DNA from: Catenulisporales bacterium
GTDB lineage: Bacteria; Actinomycetota; Actinomycetes; Streptomycetales; Catenulisporaceae
DNA length: 64,000 nt
Direction: 5' to 3'
Assembly (NCBI GenBank): GCA_019510485.1
Contig: JAEKKI010000144.1
Span: 1-64,000, forward strand
Within the stretch, counting starts at the first letter, position 1. The number at the start of each line of letters is the position of its first letter. Below, in pieces: positions 16,843 to 25,750 of this stretch. The notes beneath the pieces are model-generated. The model saw nothing but the letters and a program-made list of their open reading frames with translations. It made no database searches and was not told where the DNA came from. The translations under genes were made by a program, and so were the position numbers.

Positions 16843-19410
16843 CTACCCATCCGCGGCAATCGCCCGCAGCACATTCATCCGCGACGCCCGGAACGCCGGA
16901 GCCAGCGCCGCCAGCAGCCCGACCACCGCGGCCCCGGCGAACACCGCCGCGATCGTGCCGACCGGAATCGCCAAAGTGCTGATGCCGATACCGGAGAGCA
17001 CCTTCTGCGCCGCCACGCCCCAGGCCAGCCCCAGGCCCACGCCGAGGGTGGCACCGAACAGGGCGATCACCACGGCCTCCAGCCGGATCATGCGCCGCGT
17101 CTTGCGCCGCCCCATCCCGATCGCGCGGATCAGACCGATCTCCCGTGTCCGCTCGACCACCGACAGCGCCAGCGTGTTGACCACACCCAGGATGGCGACC
17201 ACGATCGCCAGCCCCAGCAATCCGTAGACCAGGTTCAGCACCCCGCCGACCTGATCCTGGATCAGCTTCTTGTAGTCGGTCTGGCTCTTCACGGTCAGCT
17301 GCGGGAAAGGCGCGAGGCCGTCCTTGAGCGCCTGGTAGGCCTGGTCCTGCTTGCCCTTGTCGGCCTTGGCGAAGACCAGATCGACGGCGGGCTGCGCGGC
17401 GGCCGGCACCGACTTGCCCAGGGTGTCCAGGGAGACGTAGCCGTCGCCATGGTTGAACACGGTGTCGTCGCGCATGATCGCCAGCACCGGCAGGTGCGCC
17501 GGGGCGGTGCCGCCGTGGAAGTCCACCGTGGCGACCGAGCCGACCGTCAGGTTCCGGGACTTCGCCTCCGCCGCCGGCAGCGCGATGCCGCCCTTGGTGA
17601 AGACGTCGCTCAGCGAGCCGGCCGTGGTGCGGGCGTCGAAGTCCTGGACCATCGTCGGCGACGACGCCGAGAACACCAGCTTGCCGCTGCCTCCGGCGGG
17701 TCCGGTCACTGTCGCGTTGAGGAACCTGTTCTCGGTGACGTGCGCCAGACCCGGGGTGGCGCGCGCCTTGGCCAGTGCCTCCGGCGTGATCTCCAGGCCG
17801 CCGTTGGCAGTGACGATGTAGTCCGCGCCGACCGTCTTGTCCATCTCCGAGGTCGCCGAGGTCACCAGCGAGGAGCCGACCACGGCCATCCCCGACACCA
17901 GCGACAGCCCGATCATCAGGGCCGCGGCGGTGGCCCCGGTGCGGCGCGGGTTGCGCAGGGCGTTGCGCTGCGCCATCTTGCCGACCGAGCCGAACACCGC
18001 CGGCAGCCAGGCCCCGAGCACCCGGATCACGCCGGCCGCCAGCAGCGGGCCGACCAGGATCGCGCCGATCAGCGTCACCAGCACGCCCAGGCCCAGCAGC
18101 GAGCCGCCGCTGCCGGTGGCCCCCGCGGCGGCGCCCCCGACCAGCGCGGCGGCTCCGGCGGCCGACACGGCCAGCCCGATCAGGCTGCGGATCCGGGACG
18201 ACCGGCGGTCGCCCGGCATGCCGACCTCGCTGAGCGCGGCCATCGGCGTGATGCGGCCGGCGCGCCGCGCCGGGATCCAGGCCGCGAGCAGGGTGACCAG
18301 GACGCCGACCGCGTAGCCGGCGACCACCGACGGCACGGTCACCGCCAGGTCGGAGGCGTCCAGATTCAGCCCCGCCTTGTTCATCAGCGCGATCAGGCCG
18401 TAGGCCAGCCCCGCGCCGGCGGCGATGCCCAGCGTGGAGCCGATGACGCCGAGCAGCAGCGCCTCGAACCGCACCGAGCGGTTGACCTGCCGGCGGCTGG
18501 CGCCCAGCGCCCGCAGCAGCCCGAGCTCCCGGGTGCGCTGCGCCACCAGCATCTGGAAGGTGTTGACGATCAGGAACGCGCCGACCAGCAGCGAGAGCCC
18601 GGCGAAGCCGAGCATCACGTACTTCATGAAGCCGATGAAGCCCACGCTGTTGCGGCCGTCGGCCTCCTGCTGGGCCCGGGTCTTGACCTCGTAGCCGGCG
18701 CCGAGCTTGGCGGCCGCCTCGGCCTTGAGCGTGTCGTCGGCGGTGCCGGGCTTGGCGTCCAGGTTCACGCCGGTGAACACGTCCGGCCGGCCGAGCAGCT
18801 TGGTCTGCGCGGTGGCGGTGTCGAAGAAGAACAGCGTCGCGCCGGGATTGGTGGTCCGGAAAGTGGCGATGCCGCTCACGGTCACCGGGAAGCTGCCGGC
18901 CTGGGTGCTGGTCACGATCCGCAGCTGCGAGCCGAGCGCCAGATGCTTCTTCTTGGCGGTGTCGGCGTCCACGACCACGTCGCCGGGACCGGTCGGCGGC
19001 CGGCCGGAGGTCAGGTTCACCGCCGGATGCGGCGTGTCGTACCAGTTGCCGCCGATGGTCGGACCGCCGGTGGAGTTGGAGATCGCCTTGTTGTCCGGGC
19101 CGACCACGGCCAGCCGCTGGGTGCTGACGTCCCCGTACACGGCCTGCACCCCCGGCAGGGTCCTGACGGTGTCCAGCACCGAGGCCGGCACGGTCTGCTC
19201 CTGTGCGCTGTGCAGCTCGTCCTTGTCGGTCTTGGGCGTGACCGCCACGTCCGAGGCGGTGGTGGCGAACAGCCGGTCGAAGGTCTTGGTGATGGTCGAG
19301 GTGAACATCAGGGTGCCGGTGACGAAGGCGACGCTGAGCACCACGGCTATCAGGGACAGCGACAGCCGTCCTTTGTGCGCGAAGAAATTGCGGCGGGATG
19401 CCTTGAGCAT
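16843..19410 (-). CDS. ABC transporter permease, FtsX/MacB type
   Basis: 855 residues. The N-terminal helix (LSLSLIAVVLSVAFVTGTLMF) is followed by a large extracytoplasmic MacB-like domain, then three helices of the first FtsX unit (MLGFAGLSLLVGAFLIVNTF with VAQRTRELGLLRALGASR). A second set closes the protein (VVAILGVVNTLALSVVERTREIGLIRAIGMGRRK). This two-unit layout is that of actinobacterial exporters of lipids, peptides or drugs. The ATPase gene lies just upstream with a 24-nt spacer, forming one operon. No substrate can be inferred. Confidence 0.88.
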   Translation of the reverse strand: MLKASRRNFFAHKGRLSLSLIAVVLSVAFVTGTLMFTSTITKTFDRLFATTASDVAVTPKTDKDELHSAQEQTVPASVLDTVRTLPGVQAVYGDVSTQRLAVVGPDNKAISNSTGGPTIGGNWYDTPHPAVNLTSGRPPTGPGDVVVDADTAKKKHLALGSQLRIVTSTQAGSFPVTVSGIATFRTTNPGATLFFFDTATAQTKLLGRPDVFTGVNLDAKPGTADDTLKAEAAAKLGAGYEVKTRAQQEADGRNSVGFIGFMKYVMLGFAGLSLLVGAFLIVNTFQMLVAQRTRELGLLRALGASRRQVNRSVRFEALLLGVIGSTLGIAAGAGLAYGLIALMNKAGLNLDASDLAVTVPSVVAGYAVGVLVTLLAAWIPARRAGRITPMAALSEVGMPGDRRSSRIRSLIGLAVSAAGAAALVGGAAAGATGSGGSLLGLGVLVTLIGAILVGPLLAAGVIRVLGAWLPAVFGSVGKMAQRNALRNPRRTGATAAALMIGLSLVSGMAVVGSSLVTSATSEMDKTVGADYIVTANGGLEITPEALAKARATPGLAHVTENRFLNATVTGPAGGSGKLVFSASSPTMVQDFDARTTAGSLSDVFTKGGIALPAAEAKSRNLTVGSVATVDFHGGTAPAHLPVLAIMRDDTVFNHGDGYVSLDTLGKSVPAAAQPAVDLVFAKADKGKQDQAYQALKDGLAPFPQLTVKSQTDYKKLIQDQVGGVLNLVYGLLGLAIVVAILGVVNTLALSVVERTREIGLIRAIGMGRRKTRRMIRLEAVVIALFGATLGVGLGLAWGVAAQKVLSGIGISTLAIPVGTIAAVFAGAAVVGLLAALAPAFRASRMNVLRAIAADG

Positions 19411-19434
19411 GATCTTCTTCTCCCCCGCACGCCG

Positions 19435-20253
19435 TCAGCGCTGCGCCGCGGCGTCGCCGCGGTGGTTGTGGCCGTGGGTGTCGAACTGCCGCATGCGGTC
19501 CAGGACCTTGTCGGCGGTCGGCGTGGCCATGTCGTCGACGATGCGGCCGTCGGCCAGGAACAGCACCCGGTCGGCATAGGCGGCCGCGGACGGGTCGTGG
19601 GTGACCATGACGAAGGTCTGGCCCAGTTCGTCGACCGAGCGGCGCAGGAAGCCCAGCACCTCGGCCCCGCTGCGGGAGTCCAGGTTGCCGGTGGGCTCGT
19701 CGCCGAAGATGATCTCCGGCTGGCCGGCCAGGGCGCGGGCCACGGCCACCCGCTGCTGCTGTCCGCCGGACAGCTCGCTCGGCCGGTGCTTCAGCCGGTC
19801 CTCCAGACCGACGGTGCCGATCACCCGGTCCAGCCACGCCTTGTTCGGCTTGCGGCCGGCGATGTCCATCGGCAGCGTGATGTTCTCCACCGCGTTCAGG
19901 GTCGGCAGGAGGTTGAACGCCTGGAAGATGAACCCGATCCGGTCCCGGCGCAGGTTCGTCAGCTCCTTGTCCTTCATCGCGGTCAGCTCGCTGGCCGAGC
20001 CGTCGCGGCCGTAGATGAAGATCCGGCCGGAGCTGACGGCGTCCAGGCCGGCGAGGCAGTGCATGAGCGTGGACTTGCCGGAGCCCGAGGGCCCCATGAT
20101 CGCCGTGAACCGGCCGCGCTCGATGTCGACGTCGACGCGGTCCAGGGCGGTGACGGCGGTCTCGCCGTGCCCGTAGTGCTTGGACACGGCTTCGGCGCGG
20201 GCTGCGGTGCCGACGGTGCGGTGGGTGACCGCGGCCTGTGCTGCCGTTGTCAT
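19435..20253 (-). CDS. ABC transporter ATP-binding protein, MacB/LolD type
   Basis: 272 residues. Walker A GPSGSGKST, the FQAFNLLPTLNAVENI Q-loop region, signature LSGGQQQR, Walker B IIFGDEP and the H-loop VTHD are all present. The insert AMKDKELTNLRRDRIGF is typical of MacB-type ATPases. It should energise the FtsX permease encoded downstream. I chose ATG 20253 (MTTAAQAAV) because GAGGGG sits 8-13 nt upstream. The C-terminus is His-rich (HGHNHRGD). A 26-bp palindrome at 20357-20382 lies about 100 nt upstream and may control the operon. Confidence 0.92.
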   Translation of the reverse strand: MTTAAQAAVTHRTVGTAARAEAVSKHYGHGETAVTALDRVDVDIERGRFTAIMGPSGSGKSTLMHCLAGLDAVSSGRIFIYGRDGSASELTAMKDKELTNLRRDRIGFIFQAFNLLPTLNAVENITLPMDIAGRKPNKAWLDRVIGTVGLEDRLKHRPSELSGGQQQRVAVARALAGQPEIIFGDEPTGNLDSRSGAEVLGFLRRSVDELGQTFVMVTHDPSAAAYADRVLFLADGRIVDDMATPTADKVLDRMRQFDTHGHNHRGDAAAQR

Positions 20254-20356
20254 GGTGTTTCCCCTCAGGTGGCTTGCGCGGGCAGAGTCGGTGTCGATCG
20301 ACGGGTTCCAGGCTGCCAGTCGCGCCGCGGCCGCCGCCACGGAGCCACCCTGTGTC

Positions 20357-20382
20357 CGCCGGTGGGGTTAACCCCACCGGCG
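20357..20382. promoter_or_regulatory. Perfect 26-bp palindrome upstream of the ABC exporter operon
   Basis: Half site CGCCGGTGGGGTT (20357-20369) is mirrored exactly, with a central GTTAAC. It lies in the divergent gap between the ABC operon and the FAD oxidoreductase, nearer the ABC start. A zero-loop palindrome this long suggests an operator; an 11-bp hairpin with loop TTAA is also possible. Confidence 0.55.
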
Positions 20383-20432
20383 CGCTACCGGCCTGCACTT
20401 AGGGTACGGAACGCGGGGCTGGCCAGGCCTAG

Positions 20433-20505
20433 TAGTTCGTGTTGCGAACTACAGCCCGGCGACGCTATGGTTCGTGTCACGAACAAACTCGTTCGCGTTG
20501 CGAAC
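20433..20505. promoter_or_regulatory. Three 15-bp palindromic operators over the oxidoreductase promoter
   Basis: The sites are TAGTTCGTGTTGCGAACTA (20433-20451), GTTCGTGTCACGAAC (20470-20484) and GTTCGCGTTGCGAAC (20491-20505), consensus GTTCGNGTNRCGAAC. Centres are 35 and 21 bp apart. Site 1 overlaps a -35-like TTGCGA (20442-20447), site 2 overlaps the -10-like TATGGT (20466-20471) at an 18-bp spacer, and site 3 lies just downstream. This is the layout of a repressor; the MarR gene at 21664-22179 is the obvious candidate. Confidence 0.7.
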
Positions 20506-20524
20506 AAAGCGTGGGGTGGTTGCC

Positions 20525-21610
20525 ATGAGCAAGAAGGTCGCGATCGTCGGCGGTGGATACGGCGGGGCGAAGGCCGCCAAGCTGCTGGACGAGGACCTGG
20601 ATGTGATCCTCATCGATCCGAAGGACGCCTTCGTCCACAGTGCCGCGGCACTGCGGGCCCTGGTGCGCCCGGATTGGGCGGACAACATCTTCTTCCCTTA
20701 CGAGACGCTGCTGAAGAACGGCACTGTGGTGCGGGACCATGCGGTCGGCGTGGACCCGCGCGGCGTTCAACTGGCCCGGGGCGGCCGCGTCCACGCTGAT
20801 TATGTGGTCCTGGCCTCGGGTTCGTCCTACGCGTTTCCGGCGAAGATGCACACCGACGTCGCCGACGACGCCTTGACGGCCCTGCGCTCCGCCCACCGGG
20901 AACTGACCGGCGCGAACCGGGTCCTGATCCTCGGCGCCGGACCGGTCGGCCTGGAGCTGGCCGGCGAGATCAAGGCGGAATGGCCGGACAAGCAGGTGAC
21001 GCTGGTCGACCCGGCCGGCGAACTGCTGCCCGGCTTCCTGCCCGAGCTGGTCGCGGACCTGCGCCGGCAGCTCGACGAGATCGGCGTCGAGGTGCGGCTG
21101 GGCGCCGGGCTCGCGGCCGCGCCGCCCACGGCGCCGGGCACCGCCGGTGAGTTCACTGTCACCGACAAGGCGGGCACCGAACTCACTGCGGACATTTGGT
21201 TCCGCGCCCATGGCTCCGCCATCCGCACCGGCTTCCTGGACAGCGTGATCCCGCGCAACGACCTCGGGCAGGTCCGGGTCACCGAACGGCTGAACGTCGA
21301 GGGATACGAAACGGTCTACGCGCTCGGCGACATCACCGACGTCCCGGAGACGAAGATGGCGGCGATGGCCTTGCAGCACGCCGAGGTCGTGGCCGCGAAC
21401 ATCCTCGCGCACGCCAAGGGCGAGGAACCGACGGCTGCCTACCAGCCGATCCCGGTGAAGGTGATCCTGCTGCCCCTGGGCCCGGCCGCGGGCGTCGGAC
21501 AGTTCCCGAACGAACAGGGGACGCCGTTCCAGGTACCGGTGGAGACGGTGATCGAGATGAAGGGCAGGGACATGATGCTGGGGCACTTCCGGGAACTGTT
21601 CAACGTCTGA
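20525..21610 (+). CDS. FAD/NAD(P)-dependent oxidoreductase (NDH-2/AIF-like)
   Basis: 361 residues. The N-terminal dinucleotide motif is GGGYGGAKAAK (about 9-19). A second Rossmann motif LILGAGPVGLELAGE is near 140-154, and the FAD-closing YALGDITDVPETKMAAMA is near 275-292. This is the pyridine nucleotide-disulfide reductase fold of type II NADH dehydrogenases and AIF/FSP1-like quinone reductases; no redox CxxxxC is present. Start ATG 20525 (MSKKVAIVGG) follows a G-rich ribosome site. The promoter carries three GTTCG palindromes, so expression is probably repressed until a signal, perhaps a quinone or oxidant, appears. A MarR gene lies tail-to-tail downstream. Confidence 0.85.
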   Translation: MSKKVAIVGGGYGGAKAAKLLDEDLDVILIDPKDAFVHSAAALRALVRPDWADNIFFPYETLLKNGTVVRDHAVGVDPRGVQLARGGRVHADYVVLASGSSYAFPAKMHTDVADDALTALRSAHRELTGANRVLILGAGPVGLELAGEIKAEWPDKQVTLVDPAGELLPGFLPELVADLRRQLDEIGVEVRLGAGLAAAPPTAPGTAGEFTVTDKAGTELTADIWFRAHGSAIRTGFLDSVIPRNDLGQVRVTERLNVEGYETVYALGDITDVPETKMAAMALQHAEVVAANILAHAKGEEPTAAYQPIPVKVILLPLGPAAGVGQFPNEQGTPFQVPVETVIEMKGRDMMLGHFRELFNV

Positions 21611-21663
21611 ATCCGCGTGAAGCCCAGGAGACCCGGCTGGACATGATCCGGCCGGGTCGCCGC

Positions 21664-22179
21664 CTACTCCGCCGAGGACTCCGCTGAGGACTTCGCCGAG
21701 TCAGCCGGATCGCCCGCCTTTTCCTCCCCGAACACGACAGGCACCTGATTCTCCAGCACCAGCCGCGCGAGCAGCCCGGTCAGCCGTGCCTGCTCCGCCG
21801 GCGACAGCCCGGTCGTCAGATCGGCGATCCGGGCGACGGTCTCGTTGTAGAACTCCTCGGCCACCTTCTCGCCCTCCTCGGTGAGGAAGACGCGGACCGC
21901 GCGGCCGTCGGCGGAGTCGGCTTCGCGCCGGACCAGGCCGCGGCGCAGGGAGCGGTCGACCAGGCCGGTCAGGCTGGACTTGGCCAGCCCCAGGACGTGG
22001 AGCAGTTCGCCCATGCCGAAGCCCTCCTCGGGCCGGCCCATGAGCACGCACAGCAGTTGGCCCTGCTGGGAGGTGAGCTGATGATCGCGGGCCGCGTTCT
22101 CATACGTGCGGTCCACCAGGAACGCCGAGCGTACGAGGGCTGACACCACGCCCATCGGGGCTTCGGGTTCACGCACCAT
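21664..22179 (-). CDS. MarR family transcriptional regulator
   Basis: 171 residues. The winged-helix core is visible: LTSQQGQLLCVLMGRPEEGF, the recognition helix LGLAKSSLTGLVDRSL, and the wing LVRREADSADGRAVRVFLTEEG. Residues after about 150 form an Asp/Ser-rich tail. MarR proteins are dimeric repressors that bind palindromes and release on binding phenolics or oxidants. The three operators at 20433-20505 are the likely target; I found no such site before this gene itself. Start ATG 22179 has AGGAG about 10 nt upstream. GTG 22176 and ATG 22155 are alternatives. Confidence 0.88.
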   Translation of the reverse strand: MVREPEAPMGVVSALVRSAFLVDRTYENAARDHQLTSQQGQLLCVLMGRPEEGFGMGELLHVLGLAKSSLTGLVDRSLRRGLVRREADSADGRAVRVFLTEEGEKVAEEFYNETVARIADLTTGLSPAEQARLTGLLARLVLENQVPVVFGEEKAGDPADSAKSSAESSAE

Positions 22180-22212
22180 CCGCCGGCTCCTGGAGAAGAC
22201 TGGAGAAGAGAT

Positions 22213-22242
22213 GAGGCCCCTCAGAATAATCTGAGGGGCCTC
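22213..22242 (-). terminator. Terminator after the first initiator tRNA
   Basis: A perfect 13-bp stem (22213-22225 with 22230-22242) with loop ATAA lies 3 nt beyond the tRNA 3' end on the minus strand, before the MarR start. It is followed on that strand by a modestly T-rich stretch (ATCTCTTCTC). Confidence 0.75.
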
Positions 22243-22245
22243 CTT

Positions 22246-22322
22246 TGGTAGCGGGGACAGGATTTGAACCTGCGACCTCTGGGTTATGAGCCCAGCGAGC
22301 TACCGAGCTGCTCCACCCCGCG
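22246..22322 (-). tRNA. Initiator tRNA-Met (CAT), copy 1, CCA encoded
   Basis: The cloverleaf folds fully. The acceptor begins CGCGGGG, leaving position 1 unpaired with 72. The anticodon arm is CTGGG-CTCATAA-CCCAG, with the three G:C pairs that mark initiators, and the T arm is GCAGG-TTCAAAT-CCTGT. The gene ends with an encoded CCA (22248-22246). An identical body is found at 34609-34682. Confidence 0.95.
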
Positions 22323-22338
22323 CCGTATTGCTTCGTGT

Positions 22339-23031
22339 TTATTCTAGCACCTCCCGGCGGTCGCCGACGCCCACAGCCGCCGCTGGGGTGATGTGGGGTG
22401 CTCCCACATCCAGCCGCGCGCCCGTGTCGGCCACCACCTCCTCGACCGAGACGCCGGGCGCCAGCTCGATCAGGCGGAATCCCCGCGGCGTCACATCGAT
22501 GACCGCCAGGTCCGTGATGATCCTGTCGACGACGCCCTTTCCGGTCAGGGGAAGCGAGCACTCTGCGACCAGCTTCGGGGAGCCGTCCTTGGCGACGTGC
22601 TCCATGACCACGAGGACCCGCCGGGCACCGTGGACCAGGTCCATCGCCCCGCCCATGCCCTTCACCAGCTTGCCGGGGACGGTCCAGTTGGCCAGGTCCC
22701 CGGTCGCCGAGACCTGCATCGCGCCCAGGACCGCGGTGTCGATATGACCGCCGCGGATCATGCCGAACGACGTCGCGGAGTCGAAGAAGCTGGAGCCGGG
22801 TCGGACGGTGACCGTCTCCTTGCCGGCGTTGATGAGGTCCGGGTCGACCTCGTCCGGCGCCGGATACGGGCCGAGGCCGAGGATCCCGTTCTCGGACTGC
22901 AGGACGACCTCCACACCGGGCGGAAGGTGCCCGGGGATCAGCGTCGGCAGGCCGATGCCGAGGTTGACGTAGGTTCCGTCGCGGAGTTCACGCGCCGCGC
23001 GGGCGGCCACTTGGTCGCGAGTGAGGGGCAT
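22339..23031 (-). CDS. scoB: 3-oxoacid CoA-transferase, subunit B
   Basis: 230 residues. [12 protein letters not shown] is followed by the ENGILGLG motif (about 47-54), whose Glu forms the CoA thioester intermediate, and by [14 protein letters not shown] and [10 protein letters not shown]. With ScoA it moves CoA from succinyl-CoA to acetoacetate (SCOT activity), or another short 3-oxoacid. The start at 23031 follows the scoA stop by one base, so the subunits are translationally coupled. The tRNA gene begins 16 nt after the stop. Confidence 0.92.
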   Translation of the reverse strand: MPLTRDQVAARAARELRDGTYVNLGIGLPTLIPGHLPPGVEVVLQSENGILGLGPYPAPDEVDPDLINAGKETVTVRPGSSFFDSATSFGMIRGGHIDTAVLGAMQVSATGDLANWTVPGKLVKGMGGAMDLVHGARRVLVVMEHVAKDGSPKLVAECSLPLTGKGVVDRIITDLAVIDVTPRGFRLIELAPGVSVEEVVADTGARLDVGAPHITPAAAVGVGDRREVLE

Positions 23032-23032
23032 G

Positions 23033-23749
23033 TCAGGCTGTTCCGTTCTCGGTGACCGTGACCGTGCGCTTCTCGATACGCTTCGCCCGCTGGTCGGCGG
23101 GCACCGCGACGACGCGCTGCACGAACACTCCGGGCAGATGGATCTCGTCGGGGTCCAGCGCGCCGGGTTCGACGAGTTCTTCGACCTCCGCGAGGGTCAC
23201 GCGGCCGGCCATGGCCACCACCGGGTTGAAGTTGCGGGCCGAGGCGTGGAAGACCAGGTTGCCGTGCCGGTCTCCCTTCGCGGCGCGGACCAGGGCGAAG
23301 TCGGCGGTGATGGCCGGTTCGAGCAGGTATTCGCGGCCGTCGATGACGCGGGTCTCCTTGCCGTCGGCGATCAGAGTGCCGACGCCGGCCGGGGTGTAGT
23401 AGGCGGGAATGCCCATGCCGCCGGCGCGCAGGCTCTCGGCGAGGGTGCCCTGCGGGAGGAGTTCGACTTCGAGTTCTCCGGCGAGGTACTGGCGGGCGAA
23501 TTCCTTGTTCTCACCGACGTAGGAGCTGGTCATCTTGGCGATGCGCCCGGCGGCCAACAGCAGGCCGAGGCCCCAATCGTCGACGCCGCAGTTGTTGGAG
23601 ACGACAGCCAGATTCGAGGCGCCCTGGTCCAGGAGGGCTGATATCAACGTGCTCGGGATGCCGCACAAGCCGAACCCGCCGACGGCGAGCGTGGCACCGC
23701 TCGGGATGTCGGCGACCGCCTGAGACGGCGACGAAGCTGTTTTGTCCAT
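23033..23749 (-). CDS. scoA: 3-oxoacid CoA-transferase, subunit A
   Basis: 238 residues. [19 protein letters not shown] is the CoA-binding loop typical of subunit [23 protein letters not shown] and [15 protein letters not shown] follow. Together with ScoB it activates acetoacetate to acetoacetyl-CoA in ketone-body use. I chose ATG 23749 (MDKTASSPS) because a TATCGT hexamer lies 8 nt upstream. The 3-hydroxybutyrate dehydrogenase that would supply acetoacetate is encoded two genes upstream. Confidence 0.9.
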   Translation of the reverse strand: MDKTASSPSQAVADIPSGATLAVGGFGLCGIPSTLISALLDQGASNLAVVSNNCGVDDWGLGLLLAAGRIAKMTSSYVGENKEFARQYLAGELEVELLPQGTLAESLRAGGMGIPAYYTPAGVGTLIADGKETRVIDGREYLLEPAITADFALVRAAKGDRHGNLVFHASARNFNPVVAMAGRVTLAEVEELVEPGALDPDEIHLPGVFVQRVVAVPADQRAKRIEKRTVTVTENGTA

Positions 23750-23757
23750 GGGACTGG

Positions 23758-23763
23758 ACGATA
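23758..23763 (-). promoter_or_regulatory. -10 element TATCGT before scoA
   Basis: Minus-strand TATCGT ends 8 nt before the scoA ATG at 23749. scoAB may thus have its own leaderless transcript in addition to read-through from the regulator gene. Confidence 0.45.
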
Positions 23764-23823
23764 TGAGCGGACTGAGCGGCTCAATATGGCTTCGCGAACC
23801 ACTAGATCCCGCATGGCTATGCA

Positions 23824-25743
23824 TCAGAGCCCCATGACCCGGCGGATCTGGAGCGCCAGCTGGATCTCCAAGCTGCGGCCGGGTTCCTGCCAGTCGGAGC
23901 CGAGCAGGCGTGCGGTGCGCTCCAAGCGCTGGGTCACGGTGTTGACGTGGATATGCAGGGCCTCGCCGGTGCGGCCGAGGCTGCGTCCCGCGGCGAAATA
24001 CCGTTCGACGGTACCGAGCAGGTCGGTGCCGCGCTTGGCGTCGTAGTCGATGAGCGGGCCCAGCGCTCGGCGCACCACGTCGCCGGGATCGCCGCCGCCG
24101 AGGACCAGCGCGAGGAAGCCGAGGTCGGACGGCGCCGCCGCGCTCCCACCCCGGCCGAGCGCGTGCAGGGCCGAGAGACATCGGACGGCTTCGGCGTGCG
24201 CGTCGGCGAACGCGGCCACGCCGGCCTTCGGCCCGCCGGCGCCGACGGTCAAGGGTTGTGCGAGTCCGCCGCGCAGGCCGGCCAGGACGCGCCGGGCCGT
24301 GGCCGAAGGATCGTCGCCGGGCAGGAGCAGCACGATCCGGCCTTCATACGAACCGGCCAGGCCGCCTTCAGCACCGGCCAGACGGCTGGCGGCGAAGTGC
24401 ACACGCGGCCGATCGGCCGGCGAGGCGTCGGCGGCCACGACGATGTGCGGCCGCTCCAGGTCGACGCCGACGCGCCGGGCCCGCTCGGCGAGGGTGGAGG
24501 TGTGGCGTACCGGCACGGCGAGGAGGTCGTCGAGCAGGTCGCCGCCGAGCCGCTCGGCAGCCTCGGCTTCGGAGCGGCGCATCAGCAGATGCAAGGCGAC
24601 GACGAGTGCCGCGCGCTCCAGGATGCGCTGGTCCGCATCGCCGAACGTCTCCGGTGCGCGCAGGATCAGCGCGCCGAGCGGTTCGGCCGCCGCGGCGACC
24701 GCGGCCACAACCAGATCACCGGATCGAACGGCATGACCGGTCGCGGCGGATAGGGCGATCAGGTCACCGATCTCCTTTGACCTGAGATCCAGGTCTGCGC
24801 GAGAGGTGTGGTCAGGGGGATGACTTGCGACGGCCGTCATCGCACCGTCCGCATCGACCACCACCAACCCGCCACCCAAGGCCTCAGCAACCGCAGCCGC
24901 GATCCCCTCCACATCACCGCCGCGCAGCACCAGATCCGCGAGCTTGTCGTGCACCGCCGCCGCACGCTCCACCGACTCGCTGTGCGCACGCACCAACTCG
25001 TTCGCCGCCCGCAGCTCGCTCAGCGCGTCGCGGGTCGCCTGAAGCAGCCGCGCGCCGTCGATCGCGACCGCCGCGTGCGCGGCCAGCGAGCTCAGCAGCG
25101 TGATCTCGTGGCGCGCGAAGGGACGCGCGGTCCGGTTCGCCGCGAACAGGACGCCGATCACGTGGCTGCCGAGCGTCAGCGGCACGCCGAGGATGGCGAT
25201 CAGACCTTCCTCGCCGACCGCGTCGTCGATCTCGGTGGTGTGGCGGAACCGGGCGTCCTGCGGGTAATCCGAGGTCGCATAAGGCTTCGCCGTCTGCGCG
25301 ACCAGGCCGCCGAGCCCGGCACCCATCGGCAGGCGCAGCGACTGGAAGCGAGCTGACACCGAGCCGTGGGTGACGCGCATGTATGTGTCGGCGTGCTCCG
25401 GATCGTCGAGCGTCAGATACGTGACGTCGGCACCGATCAGCGTGTGAGCCCGGGACACGATCGCCTTCAGCACCGCGTCCAGATCCCGCAGCGCCGCCAA
25501 GTCGCCGGCGGTCTCGAACAGCGCCACCAGCTCGGCCTCCCGCCGGCGCGAGCGGGCCAGGGTGGCGCGCACCTGCAACGCCACCCGTTTGGCCGCCTCC
25601 AGCTCCGCCAGCTCCTCCGCGCTCGCGCCACCGACGCGCGCGGCCACGATCGGGCCGTCGTACTCGATGGCGGCGGCGTCGCGGGCCAGCAGGTCGAGGA
25701 ACACCGAGGCGGTGGCGAGGGCGGACATGGCGCCCAGCATCAC
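23824..25743 (-). CDS. GAF-domain PucR-type transcriptional regulator
   Basis: 639 residues. A GAF sensor spans about 80-230 (ADVTYLTLDDPEHADTYM, LPMGAGLGGLVAQT, GVPLTLGSHVIGVLFAA), and a second sensor-like stretch follows (GGLVVVDADGAMTAVAS). The C-terminus is the PucR helix-turn-helix: ERYFAAGRSLGRTGEAL, then HIHVNTVTQRLER. Such regulators often control the genes they are embedded with. It sits between bdhA (7-nt gap) and scoA (74-nt gap) on the same strand, so it probably senses a ketone-body or acyl metabolite. Start is GTG 25743; ATG 25740 is equally likely. Confidence 0.85.
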   Translation of the reverse strand: MMLGAMSALATASVFLDLLARDAAAIEYDGPIVAARVGGASAEELAELEAAKRVALQVRATLARSRRREAELVALFETAGDLAALRDLDAVLKAIVSRAHTLIGADVTYLTLDDPEHADTYMRVTHGSVSARFQSLRLPMGAGLGGLVAQTAKPYATSDYPQDARFRHTTEIDDAVGEEGLIAILGVPLTLGSHVIGVLFAANRTARPFARHEITLLSSLAAHAAVAIDGARLLQATRDALSELRAANELVRAHSESVERAAAVHDKLADLVLRGGDVEGIAAAVAEALGGGLVVVDADGAMTAVASHPPDHTSRADLDLRSKEIGDLIALSAATGHAVRSGDLVVAAVAAAAEPLGALILRAPETFGDADQRILERAALVVALHLLMRRSEAEAAERLGGDLLDDLLAVPVRHTSTLAERARRVGVDLERPHIVVAADASPADRPRVHFAASRLAGAEGGLAGSYEGRIVLLLPGDDPSATARRVLAGLRGGLAQPLTVGAGGPKAGVAAFADAHAEAVRCLSALHALGRGGSAAAPSDLGFLALVLGGGDPGDVVRRALGPLIDYDAKRGTDLLGTVERYFAAGRSLGRTGEALHIHVNTVTQRLERTARLLGSDWQEPGRSLEIQLALQIRRVMGL

Positions 25744-25750
25744 GCGGCCC

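Noticed and set aside
16753-20799. A 1348-codon open frame on the plus strand across the ABC operon
   Set aside because: It runs opposite two clear ABC genes and through intergenic DNA and a promoter; composition is antisense-like.
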